64,000 nt of DNA from Chamaecrista fasciculata (lineage: Eukaryota; Streptophyta; Magnoliopsida; Fabales; Fabaceae). How positions within the stretch are numbered: position 1 is the stretch's first letter; every line of letters starts with the position of its first letter. Positions 1 through 11,910 of this stretch are shown here, piece by piece. A program made the translations under genes and the position numbers. The notes beneath the pieces are model-generated. The model searched no databases and was not told where the DNA came from. It saw nothing but the letters and a program-made list of their open reading frames with translations. The stretch covers positions 207,966 through 271,965 of the forward strand of contig QANZ01038630.1 in assembly GCA_003254925.1 (NCBI GenBank), in the 5' to 3' direction.

Positions 1-1242
1 AAAAAAAAAAAAAAAACTTTTTCTCTTGAGATTTTTTAGAAAAGTTTATCGAAGTAAATCTCATAGATACATTGAGGAGAAAAATCAATAATGGCAAAGA
101 TAGGCTAAAAATAAAGACACCAATATGAGACAAGCATAACCGTAGACTTACAATCTTGACTCTGATTGACAGCTATATTTTTGTTTGGTCAAAAATCTAT
201 TTTGGTTCCTAATATTTATCCAAATTTCATTTTAGTCCCTAATATTATTTTTGCTCCATTTTGATTCTTAATATTTCCTAAAAATTTTATCATTGGTCTC
301 TAACTATTGAATATGATCATATCTCTCTCGTTCCAAATCTAAATCCAACTAAATCAGAGCAGTGAGTTAAATTTGACGAGTTCTTTCTTTATCTAGTTAG
401 ATGCTTCAGCAAATGAGAATTAAAAAGTATACTATCAATTATTTCGTCCCAAATGTTGAATTTTAATCAATTTTATCTTTTTTGTTCTTGCTTTAACCAA
501 ATATAAACGACATAATCTACATTGCTAACAACATATAATGTAAAATTGTAAAAAAAAAAAAATCAAATCCTAACGCAGATTGAAAAACAAGGTGAAGTAT
601 GTTATTAGTTTATCGAAAGAAGTTAGTTCAAAAGATAAAATTGACCAAAATGTGAAACATTAAGGATGAAATTCACTGCCAAAAGAAAAGGATTTTGGAT
701 GGAATTGATAATTGGTGTAAAATTTAGTTACCAAAATGGTGCTTTTGCCTACATATATATTATATGCATGTATATGTTTGTAACACATGGATAATGCAGC
801 ACACGAATGGGATGATGTCACACTTTCGCCAAATGAAAATGAAATTCGATTAGACCCTTTTGTATTAATTAGTTGGTAATTAAGCAGTCTAATCATAATC
901 TGCAAATAAAAATGTCGATCAGATAACAACAAGAGAAAATTTACCGATAATTATTTTTCATTATTGTTACAAAATTTCACTCATTTAAATAATACGGTGT
1001 CAAATCGTTGTAATATACTTAATTAATCATAAGCATCGCTTTATGACATTATTGATTGTCATTGTGAGGGGGATCACTAGATGAAACAAGATTGATTCCC
1101 ACACCACACATTATTAAAATAATTTTAAAATAAATAATTTGTTTTTATAAAATACAACAAAATTGTATTATATAATATTATAATATATATATTTCAATTT
1201 TATAATTTTTATATAAAAAATAATTTTATATTTATATATAGT
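1..1242. other. AT-rich intergenic stretch
   Basis: No gene is supported here. Between about 175 and 760 there are scattered 'tttggt-cc' type words in opposite orientations, which look like a strongly decayed foldback MITE. No target duplication could be fixed. The rest is AT-rich sequence with short A runs. Confidence 0.5.
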
Positions 1243-1252
1243 ATCATTTAAT

Positions 1253-1561
1253 GAGTAAACTACTAAATTGGTCCTTGGATTATTGACTCGCTGACAGATT
1301 GGTCCCCGAATTTAGGAAATTGACAAATAGGTCCCCGAATTTTTCTAACATTTGTCAAATAGGTCCCCGAATTTTTCTAACATTTGTCAAATAGGTCCTT
1401 CTGTGCATGTTATTCGGGGACCTATTTGACTAACGTTAGAAAAATTCGGGGACCTATTTGCCTCGTTAGAAAAATTCGGGGACCTATTTGTCAATTTCCT
1501 AAATTCGGGGACCAATCTGTCAGCGAGCCAATAATCCAGGGACCAATTTGGTAGTTTACTC
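1253..1561. mobile_element. Foldback MITE, Mutator-like, 10 bp target duplication
   Basis: The element is almost entirely an inverted repeat. It begins GAGTAAACTAC and ends with the complement GTAGTTTACTC, and the arms carry repeated 'aggtccccgaatttt' blocks. It is flanked on both sides by the same 10 bp, atcatttaat (1243-1252 and 1562-1571). A long terminal inverted repeat with a 9-10 bp duplication fits non-autonomous Mutator-like elements. A second copy of the same family lies at 19600-19906. No coding capacity. Confidence 0.85.
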
Positions 1562-1571
1562 ATCATTTAAT

Positions 1572-2790
1572 GTTATAGTGTATATACATAACGAATAAAT
1601 AAAAAAGATCATTATAATGGATACAGTACAAGTTGGATATTCTTATCCCTAAACTTGCAATTTTAAACAGGTAAATCTTTATATTTAGACCCATTCTTTT
1701 AAAAACTAAAAGAATAAATTGTTTTAATTGTCAACTAAGTTATGTTTTAATGGGGGCATTATTAGTTTACTTTGTTAAACCACAAGTGACTTCATATATG
1801 AATTAAAGTTTCACAAAAAAAAAAAAAAAANAAAAAAAAAAAAAAAAACATTTATGCAAGATCTTTTGTATTTGGTCGTAAAGTTTTCTTAAAGAGAAGA
1901 TTTACTTATACTCTCCTCAATTATTGATCATGACAAAATTTTTATATCTTTGTCACATATCTTTATTTATTTTGGTAAATATGAGCCATTGGTACTTCTT
2001 TTTATCAAATGTTTATAGAGGAAGAGTAATCATATACGAGTTGAATAAAATTATAAAGACAATAAAGTTCTCCCACCTAACATTTAATGCAGTTGCATTT
2101 TTAAATCTCAAATTGAAGATAGTTGATTAAACTTAATCAACTCTCAATCAATTGATCCAAATACTTATGATGTTATATATTTATTTTTTGAATTTAATTA
2201 TGAGTTTTTTCCACTTATCTTTATAACAGTTTAAGTCAAGACTGATCTCATTTTTTTTTGAGCCTGAAGACTGATCTCATTTGAGCTGAGAGTGAATCGT
2301 TAAAACCCTTTTCAACAATATCGACTTTAAAGCTTGAATCTAGGTTTCTCAATTTAGGTGCAGCTCGCTCATCACTACATCAAACCCTCCTCGGTACTAT
2401 ATAGTTATTTTAGTAATGAACTTTATAATAAAAAAATCCAAGACAACTCTAATAAAAAAAAATGTTGCATGATTTGCATATAAAGACTAAACACTAAAGA
2501 GGGAGAGGGTAGAGGTGGAGCCTAGTGAAAGTAGGGTTTAGACTCTAGAATTTGTACTATCAAAGAGAACTTTTGTGTCTTTAATGGAAGGCACACGTGC
2601 GGTGGGGAGTGAGCAATGAGTGGAATGGGATTGTACATTTTGTGGACTTTTGAATCCCTCAAAACAGTAACTAATTCACAGAATTGATTGATCTAAACAG
2701 CCAGATTTGTCACTTTGACATAGAAACCAATTATCCCATCAAAATTTGCAATCATAGGGTCCATCTAATTTCACACCCATCATCCATACA

Positions 2791-2835
<45 letters not shown>

Positions 2836-4290
2836 AGAACAAGTGCCAAGTTGCTTTGCCCCATTTCACACACGTATTGGGTAAGGGAAGGGTTGATCAT
2901 CATCATCATCATCAATCTAACCTTTCCTTGTTTCTTTCTAATCACTTGGCCCCATTACCTCCAACTTGTGATTATTTACCTAAATCATAGAGATAAGACC
3001 ATCCTTACTCCACATTATCTTTAATTAATTTCCTAGAAGAAACCTAGCCAAACCATGGATAACATTGATGTCAAATAGTTAAGCATTCAAGCTTAATTGG
3101 CCTCCCCTTCCCATAATTGAGACCTATTTTCAATGACATGAACATTCAGAGAGATATTCTTTGAAAATTAGTTTACAAGTCCCATACTTAATAATTAGGT
3201 TTTATTAAAAAGAGTGAAATTGGAATATAAAAGTGCTTGACTCCATTCCAAGTGTCCTACAAGGTTGAGCTTAATCATGAGAGAAAGCTTCAATAACGAA
3301 ATTCCGACACCTGAGCTAGTATATAAAAGAATTGGATTAGACTATATCTCATAGAGAAATATATATATAACTACTAAAAGGAATTTATACAATTTCTAGT
3401 ATTCCTTATCTTCCGACCAAAAAGAAAAAGTATTCCTTATAAAAATGTGGACATTATATTGTTTATCATCCATCACTTACAATATGTCATTCCTTCCTCA
3501 ATTATTTGCTTAGTAGAAAAGTGGTCAAGTTGAAATATGTTAATATTGTATCAATTAGTTAAAGAAATGATGATACAATGTGAATAATTAGAAGCTCAAG
3601 TTACAAGAAAGGATATATGAATGAATACCTATTGTTAATATATTTAGTACCATATTAGTCATAGTGGATCACTACACAACGTAAACAATTGTTTATCCTT
3701 TCTCTTTTGAATGGGCCTCATGGGCAAATCTGTGAGGGAGATTCAGAAGGATTACCATTATCTCATGGATTCAATAGTTTGAACCATTTTTTGACTCTTT
3801 AGCTTTTGTTTTTTCTCCCAAACTTCACTTTCATTCTCAAACCTTTCAAAGTGCTCCACTGAAAATTCAGCTTTGTTTTCTCTCGATGAAGAAGATGATG
3901 ATGGCTTATGCCTTTCAATAATTCCATTATTAATAGATATATAATACCGTATAGAGCCATTGCTTACTCATACATAGTCTTCATATTAAACGTCAAATCA
4001 AGGTCTCATCCCATTATAGCTGTCCAAATATTTCCTTAAGTTCAGGGTTTCTGTTCCCAAATCACTTTCAAATGCTATAAATTATTAGATAGAGAGAGGT
4101 AATGGATGCAAAGTGGGACAAAGCTTCTTGACCTTAGAGTATTTTTATAAAAAAAATCTTGATTTTACCTGAACCACACTGCTTCAAACATGTCATATCA
4201 ACTCCACCAGTCAATTTTGGTATGCTGAAGCTTTTTGCATCTTTGTACTTAGAAATACAATCTATTCCCAAAAAAAAATAACTTTAGAAA
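1572..4290. other. Intergenic, no gene seen
   Basis: AT-rich sequence without a convincing reading frame. It contains an A-run interrupted by one N (about 1815-1848) and the AT microsatellite at 2789-2832. Short open frames here show no codon-like composition or recognisable domain. Confidence 0.5.
2789..2832. repeat. (AT)n microsatellite
   Basis: About 44 bases of alternating AT, broken once by 'ac'. Simple sequence repeat. Confidence 0.9.
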
Positions 4291-4299
4291 TATATAATA

Positions 4300-5060
4300 G
4301 GCCAAAGTGCGAATTTGGTCCGGTAACTTTGTTCCAGTTCCCAAATCAGTCATATATCTTTTTTTGTCTCGAATTTGGTCTTGTATCTTTGCTCCAGGTC
4401 CCAAATCAGTCATATATCTTTTTTTGTCTCAGTTTTGGTCCTATATGTTTTGAAAACCTCTCACTGTTAGTCCTCCGTCCAATTTAAATTACAGTTTAGT
4501 CCTGAAAACTTTAAGTCCCTGACTATCAAAATGAAAGTTAAAGAGCATTCCTGAAGATTCTCAAACCTTACATCTTGGTCCATAATCCATGAATTCTTCA
4601 TGAAATGGATTAGAAATGCAAAAACAACACAAATTAAAACAAATGACAGAGGGACCAAAACTGAAAATGCAAAAAATTTAAAACCCACCGAAAAATGCCC
4701 AAAACTCACCAAAAATGCCCCAAAATTTAAATTTTATGCGTTTTTAGTTTTGGTCCCTCTGTCATTTGCTTTAATTTGTGTTACTTTTGCATTTCTATTC
4801 TATATCATGAATAATTCATGGATTAAGGACCAAGATGTAAGGTTCGAGAATCTTCAGGGATGCTCTTTCACTTTCATTTTGATAGTCAGGACTAAAGTGA
4901 AAGGGACTTGAAGTTTTCAGGACTAAACTGTAATTTAAAATGGACGGAGGGCTAACGATGGGAGGTTTTCAAAACATGAGACCAAAACTAAAACAAAAAA
5001 AGATATATAACTGTTTTAGGACCTGAAGCAAAGTTACAGGACCAAATTCGCACTTTGACC
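4300..5060. mobile_element. Foldback MITE, Mutator-like, 9 bp target duplication
   Basis: The left end GGCCAAAGTGCGAATTTGG is matched in inverted orientation at the right end (CCAAATTCGCACTTTGACC), and most of the 761 bp folds back on itself. The 9 bp tatataata occurs directly on both sides (4291-4299 and 5061-5069). The open frames inside, about 80 and 100 codons on opposite strands, are two arms of the same inverted repeat and not genes. Confidence 0.85.
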
Positions 5061-5069
5061 TATATAATA

Positions 5070-6080
5070 AATAAAGTACTCCGATTTAGGGGCTTTTGTT
5101 TTACAATTTCTCTTTTACCATTTAAGTTCTCATATAAATGTCAAACTAATCAAGATAAAGTCCTGCAAAGTCCAAGTACAATCTACTTATTACTGCATTT
5201 TGTAGCTCACATCAATTCACAAAACAAGAAAAACAGTGTGAGAATGCAAGAGACAATCCCACCTAAAATACACTAAGCCCAGTCAAAAGTTCTCTTTACA
5301 TCTGGAAATGGTTCTCACTTTATAGTAACCAATTCAACTATTTCTAAAAGGGGGAGACAAAAGAGGAGGAGGAATGGGGGGGTCCTGGCAAAATGTTGGA
5401 GAAGCAGAAATGGGAAGATTCAATCAACAGATTCTGATTTAACCATTGACAGAACCAAGAAATTTAATCAGCATCAAAGTCATGTGAACAATTATGTAGT
5501 CTACCCTAGGAGGTTCAACATGACCTTGATGATGGCTAGAACACTAGAGTCCCATTAATGTGAGCAAAAGAATGTGATGGTCCCACTATTGATCTTTGAT
5601 TCATCAGTCTTCTTCTGGTCGAAAAATCAGTTCTCTATTTTGACCATCATCATATGGTGTTCCCCACCATTATACCTCCCTCTCATTTTTTAAAAGAACA
5701 AATAGGTCCCTGCAAGCAATGTTGCATATCACTGATATTAATCAATGCTTAGAAAGCCTTCAGCTGAAACAGATGAACAAAAAGATGGTCCATGGTTTAA
5801 AAAACTCATCAAGTACTTGGACATCATTTCAGTATTCCATATTTGATCAACCAAAACTGAGAAAAGCTAAATTAGATTTAGTGAAAGTTGGTTTGCCACT
5901 AGTTGCTGCAGCGAATTTCACTTAATCAAACATGATTTTACCACCACCCATTATATCAAGTTTTGCTATTATGCCAAGAGACAATAAGATTGCCATTTAG
6001 ATTCACATTCATCAATACTTGAGAATAGAATCAATTCATAGGAGATAAGGTGACAAACACTTTGTAAACCAAAACATATC
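5070..6080. other. Intergenic, no gene seen
   Basis: No recognisable coding region. An open frame of about 68 codons at 5719-5925 has no domain or splice context that I can identify. Confidence 0.45.
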
Positions 6081-6512
6081 AAGGTCATTTTGAAACCCAT
6101 TTTAAAGAATGGACTGGAACATTATGGAGCTACAAAGATAGTTATTAAATCGTTAGCACCGCATAAAAACATTCCTCCTAGAGTAGTTGTTAATACGAAT
6201 AACAGAAACTCTGTTATAGCCATTTCTGTACATTCAATATACTCTACGGATAGAGGAATACATAGAGTTGAACATAGTAAAATAAGAAATTGAAAGATTT
6301 CATTGAAATTGTTCGTTTGGAAATAACCTGAAAAGCTAATCATAGGTTCTTCTCTCTATCGGAACAATAGGTCCGTTATGCTCATTACTAAACTTGTTGA
6401 AGAGATAAAATATAACCAAGGTATATCTTTTTGATCAGAGGTTGAATCGATCATCAGAAGAAGAATTAGGCAAAAAATTAAGGTCATTTTGAAACCCATT
6501 TTAAAGAATGGA
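6081..6512. repeat. 33 bp direct repeat flanking the ndhB insert
   Basis: The same 33 bases (aaggtcattttgaaaccc... to ...aagaatgga) occur at 6081-6113 and 6480-6512, one on each side of the plastid fragment. The copies look identical. This fits fill-in of a staggered break during end joining. Confidence 0.85.
6114..6479 (-). pseudogene. ndhB: Plastid-derived ndhB fragment (NUPT)
   Basis: On the minus strand this matches an internal part of chloroplast ndhB, the plastid NDH complex subunit 2. It begins near [18 protein letters not shown] and continues through the membrane-segment words [12 protein letters not shown] and [15 protein letters not shown]. The frame is kept apart from one stop: the Trp codon expected after LLFR reads TAG, so LLFR is followed by a stop and then [10 protein letters not shown]. 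The fragment is about 366 bp, far shorter than the full gene, and cannot make a working subunit. It is flanked by two copies of a 33 bp sequence (6081-6113 and 6480-6512), which suggests a duplication made at insertion. The high similarity remembered for the family suggests a fairly recent transfer to the nucleus. Confidence 0.9.
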
Positions 6513-6745
6513 GTATACAGGAACAGAACAAAAGACTTTAGAAGCACATTAATCAAACTAAGTTTGTTTTCAATTAGCAGCTACATGCACTGAAACAAAA
6601 ACATGGATGCCGCTTCAGCTCAGCAATATTCTCAACTCTCAAGGTCAGTTCAAAGCTTCAACTGACAGAATTTAAGAAGCAACTATACAAGTGAACTACC
6701 ATATAGACAAATTGCTGACCTCATTTCAAAATAACCAAAATCATG

Positions 6746-9700
6746 TTAGCTCCCAAAACATTTAAGTATTGAGGAGGTAAAAGCAGAAGTCAGAAATTTC
6801 ATTCCAGCAGATCCACCGGGAAAATATGATATAGCATAGTATCCAAGTGCCAGAACCTGCAAATATAACCACAATATCAATTCTAACTAAAGATGGGAGT
6901 TTTAGAACGAAACACAAACAAATAATATATACAAAAATCTGTACGGAAGACCAATCTCCACTTCCCCTGTGGGTGGAGCCATGCCATATTCACATTCATA
7001 CTCATGCAAGGAATGTTGCTAAATAATATACTAAAATTCCTTTACATAAACTACAAATCAGCAGCAAACATTAAACAATAAAACAGAGGCAAGTGCAATT
7101 TTATCGGTACATGAAATGATACCTGTAAGATAGAGAATACCACAGAGAGAATGTAGCTGTGAAGCACCATCGATACATATAGAGTGCCAACCATAGTTCC
7201 TATGAAACCCAATGTGAAAGGGAGCCTCTGCAAGATGATCAGAGAGAGGGGTATAAAAAAATGAAAAAAGATCAAGGACGTTGTCTTCTTCTAAAGTCCA
7301 AATAAACACAATTAAGCAACTTATTATAACTGGTAAAGTTATTTTATAAATAAACAAATAGCAGAAAACATAATATTGTTGGTACCTCTTTCGACATCAT
7401 GTGCATAAGCTGATTCTTTGGACCCTTGAGAGCAAAGAATGATCCAATAATAAATCCACAACCAAGAGTAAAGCATATAGCAAACTTTTGAGGCATAACC
7501 ACCATGACAGGCAGGAACATGGTGAATGCAATGAAAACAAAGAAGATCCCGCTTGCCAGAAACAAACCAAAATACATTAATGCCTTGCCAGAAGGAACAT
7601 TACTTGAGGCAGATTGCAAATTTCCAGGTATATTTCTCACGCCCTTAGAAACCCTAAACAATCATTTAAAAATAAAAAGTTACTTCACTATTTGAGAACA
7701 TAAGTAACTAGTTCAATCAAAACTATCCAAATGCTATAAAAGGCTTCTGACCAACATGTTCATTCATATGACGTAGGCAATCCAAATAAAAAAAAAAAAT
7801 GAGTTTTTGGCAGTAAGTTATAAGTTATAACATCATAGAAGAAAGCTGAAGAACAATTTTGCTGATTTCTCGGCTACATTCAAATGAGGCAGAAAAGAAC
7901 AGAGACTTTTTCCATATACAAATTCAAAACTAGTTACAGTTACAGCGTACATATTTATATTAGCATGACATAAAAAAGAAAAAAAGGGTGATTCACAATA
8001 TAACAACCTTAATTAATTATACAAGATTCAGGACATAAGAAAGATACAAAAACAAAATGTAATAAATTTGAGAAAAATCATGTATATGCACATGATTTCT
8101 TTGATCGTAATCGAGATCAGCATCATAAAATCTTACAAAACATCTCAGAAATCATAGGGTAGAAGAACTTCTGTAATGGAATGAAGTTGGAGGAAAAATA
8201 TCAGCTACCAGATTACCAATTTTAATCATAACAATCAAGATTATAATACCACACAAAGTAACATCCACAGTCTCTAAGCTGAATTTTATTTCTACATATC
8301 AATAAGTCAACAAAAAATACCCATTCTTGGGTAACGATTTTCCATTTAAACCACAATGTTTTTAGAAGCACAAACAGATCCACGTTTGAGATAACTGTAA
8401 ATTAGCTTCATAACTCCAAATAGCATAGAGAACAGTTGTTTCACAATAACTATTCAATCTCACACAAATAACATCATAACCCAAAGATTTCTTCTAAAAG
8501 TTAAGTATATTTTGCCTGAAAGAGACTAGGAAATATTGGAGCACACATATATCACTTATAAATCATAAGATATTATTCTTGTTTATTATTTTTGCTTACA
8601 TAATAAGAGAAGACTGAAGAGGGTGAAGTGGACTAGCTGGTTTAACCCCATGACCCAGAGTGCTGCCGGACCAATATTGTTGTGTCTTCTATTGTGATTT
8701 GTATGGTTTCCCTCTGGTTTTTTATTTTTAAGTGTTTTATTTCATATAAAATGTCACAAGATTAACATGAACCCTTTTAAAGAATTTCCAGCTAAGCTAA
8801 ATGAGTATTGTAATGAATGAACTAATCTGATGGGCCTAGGGAGTTAAGTGAGTGGAAAACCTATAAGAGAAGAAACAAGAATGGGCCTAAGGGAAATGGG
8901 CCAGCAACAAATCAGTCCCTGAGTGACAAAAAGAAAGGAAAAGGGATAGTGATCAGTATTCAGTACGGAGGGTGGGGACAACAATGCATAACATTTTCTG
9001 ACACCTTAGTGGAGGTTTGGGACTGCTGTGTGCGTGTGGGTGCATGTTGTATTTGTTAGGGGGATCGTGGTTAGGGGTTTCATTCAGGGAATTGGTAGGA
9101 AAATCATTTGGGAGAGTCTGGCCTCTCGATTGTCCAGTTATCTTTATATTTCTGTCTTGTTATTGTTGTGTCTGGCTGTGGTAATTGTTTAGTTGCTCTG
9201 TAATCGTTGGATTAAGGGGCTGTGTTGTAGCCTATTTTCTGATATTCAGTGCAGGGAAACCTATTATGGTCTCAATATTATAATGTCAATTTTAGCATAA
9301 TTAACCTTTAGAAGTTAGAACTATTATCTGCAGCTGTCAGCTGTCTTATGAGAATTCCATATCTAAATGGTTTCTATTATACAACCCAGATTCTCTTGTT
9401 CAACATTGAATGTATCATTCTCTTCATCTTCATTTTCTCAAATCTTCAATGAAAATTGAAACAGATACGGTTATGATTCTTTATTTCTTAACTGGAAAGA
9501 TTTAGAATTTTAAGCCCAACTCGAACCTCAAAATTATCATTCAAAATTTGTACATGGGTCACCTCTCCTCCCACTCCTATCAACCTCAATCTGAGAAGAT
9601 TACTGTCATTCTAAGATTAGGATGAATTTAAGAAAGAGTGAGAAACTTGCATTTGATTCTTTGGATTATCTTGGAATTCTAAAACCCCACCCTTCTTTGC

Positions 9701-10697
9701 CTTGTTGCTTTTCTATTGCCAAGTCAGTATAATTTTGGCATTATCATAAGTTCATAACTATAACTATCAAATAACTTAACAATACTACCCACAGCAATGG
9801 GATTAGTCATTGTTATCGGCAGTGGACACAAAAAATAACTTAACAATACTCAAATCTCTAAATATCAACACCCACCAAATCCCATTCACCTCTGTCATTT
9901 CCAAATTCATCCACAATTTGTACATTGTTCTCACGTAAATCATCGATGAGATCATGATCTGATACCATTGTTAAAACCCTGGAGAAAATCCTATCACGAA
10001 AGACTGGGTTATTAGGAAGGTAGAGCCTCTAGGCTTATAAGTTATAACCCACCGAGTGATCTTACACGGTTAAACTACCTAATGTGGAATTCAAAAAGAT
10101 TGTAAATTCACCTACAGACATAAACCTAGAACTCTTCCAGTTCATAACTACACAACATGAAGTCTACGTACTCCACTTCTCTCCATTGTATTACTCAGGT
10201 CGTGCTTCATAGTTTGTTTTCTCTAGATACTATTGAGTTTCAGTTCTGTGAAAGTTTATCTTCAATAGAAGCAGAAATAGCCCTCAAAATTCAAATATAT
10301 TTATGCCAATATTTTAGAGCGCTCAGTCATACCGACAACACCACCAAATCTTACTGATCATCAGATTACGCATACATTCACAATCAAACATTCACATAAT
10401 AAAAATAATCACGACGTGCATTATTCTCCAGAACAATCATGAATCCATCAAAACTCATTAAGAAAAATACAAACAAGAAGTAGAAGGCATGGCTTACCTG
10501 CCGAAAGTGCCGGTGACAGTGTCGTTAGCTGATCTAACCGCTGCTTCGAGATCGAAACCAAGATCCAAGTCGGAGGTCTCCTGCGCTTGTTGCGATGAAG
10601 CATAGGAATTCCAATCGGCCAACAAAGACGGCGAGGGTTTATGCAGATCGTCAGTGTCGGTGGTCTTTGTGAACCACCCTTGCGTCATTTTCTGCAT
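6746..10697 (-). CDS. SFT2: SFT2-like vesicle transport membrane protein
   Basis: A Got1/SFT2-family protein, known in yeast and plants as a small tetra-spanning protein of Golgi and endosomal membranes that helps vesicle fusion. Four coding exons join in frame: 10498-10697, 7386-7653, 7123-7227 and 6746-6856, all with GT-AG borders, giving 227 aa, the usual family length. The start MQKMTQGWF and the soluble N-terminus (residues 1 to about 85) precede four hydrophobic segments: FGLFLASGIFFVFIAF, FAICFTLGCGFIIGSFFAL, LPFTLGFIGTMVGTLYVSM and VVFSILQVLALGYYAISYF. The loop LKGPKNQLMHM and the tail FPGGSAGMKFL are typical of plant members. Intron 1 is 2.8 kb and carries an LTR-like repeat. Homology fixes the exon joins; transcript ends are not visible. 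Confidence 0.93.
8828..9266 (+). mobile_element. Short solo LTR-like element, copy 1 (SFT2 intron 1)
   Basis: About 440 bp begins TGATGGGCCTAGG and ends near CAGGGAAACCTATTA. The 38841-39297 copy is about 85-90% like it by eye in reverse orientation, and the 51108-51363 copy is more distant. Flanking 5-mers (taatc and tggtc) match only weakly, so this copy looks older. It has a TATA-like 'cctataagag' near the left end in this orientation and no coding region. It may be a solo LTR of a small or TRIM-type element. Confidence 0.6.
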
Positions 10698-11910
10698 TTT
10701 CGATTGTTTTGATCCTTCTGCTTTCTTTCTAGGATTCGGTTTCTAAAACCCAATGCCAAAATACAAGAACTCGAAGAATCTATCTATTATTATATGATGA
10801 TCATTCCTATTTCAGGAGCTACGAGGGTTCACTAATAAACCCCTGAATTGAAAAAATACCTATTCTACCTACCCTGTCTATCACAATACGAAAAATTGAG
10901 AGTTACGAATTACAGAGCATAATGGCTGCTTCTAGGTATGAATGAGAGAATTCAGAATTGCGAAGGGATGGAAGAGGACACTTTTTTTTTTTTTCCAAGA
11001 ACCGACCCAAACTGGGTAGATAGATCATAGATTTAAGCATCACATAAGGAATTAAAATTAGGGCAGAGTCCTATTTTGGTCCCTTAGATTTGTTCAAAAT
11101 TCTGTTTTGATCTTTCAACATTTTTTTATTCTGTTTTGGTCCCTCAAATTTTCAAAACATTCCACCATTATTGCCTTGACATTAAGAAGAAGAAGAAGAA
11201 TTTTCAAATTTACTCATGTATATTTTCATTCCAAATTATTAAATATGATCATATTTTTTAGTTTCAAATTCGAAAAACTATGGATCACTTTTTACAAATA
11301 CTTTCTTATTTAGTTGGAACCATCAATAAATAAAGTTAATTTGAGTCTAAAAGTATATTACTTCTTTCATAATTAAATAATCTAAATTAATCATATATCT
11401 CTCATTTCATGTTGAGATGTGATATCGATGTGTTCGAAACTATAAATTACTTTTGGAGATTTTTTGGTTTAGATAATTCAAACCGTCAATAAATGATGAA
11501 AAATCCAATCTAAAAGTGAATTTATTAGTTCTAAATTTCTAATGGTGTCTTCAATTTTATTCCACTTGGTCATTTGTGTTACAATGTCTCTCCAATTAAA
11601 ATTTAGAAATGACAGTTGATCATTTTATCCTTATAGCCTTGTTACAATAATCTACCGTTTTTTTTTTTTTTTAACNNNNNAATCTACCGTTTTTTTTTTT
11701 TTTGTTAACATAATAAACTACCGTTTAAATCAAAGTAAACATCTCCTTTTCTCATGCCTCTCCTTTCATTATACTACCAAGGAAAATGATAAAGAAGTAA
11801 AACTTGGGAGACAGTGATATCTGCATTATGAAATTAAGAATTTATCTAGGGTAATCTTGGGTGTAAAAAAAAAAATGAACACCAAAATTTTAGGTGTGAA
11901 ACTGAAACTC
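10698..11910. other. Intergenic; decayed half foldback element
   Basis: The first 100 bases or so are probably the SFT2 5' UTR and promoter. From about 11060 the words 'cctattttggtccctta' mark one arm of the same repeat type seen at 21950, 24130, 26640 and 56040. A gap of five N (11676-11680) sits between two runs of T. No gene seen. Confidence 0.5.

Noticed and set aside
4467..4911. Two opposite open frames of about 80 and 100 codons with similar protein words
   Set aside because: They are the two arms of one foldback MITE and therefore resemble each other by inversion.
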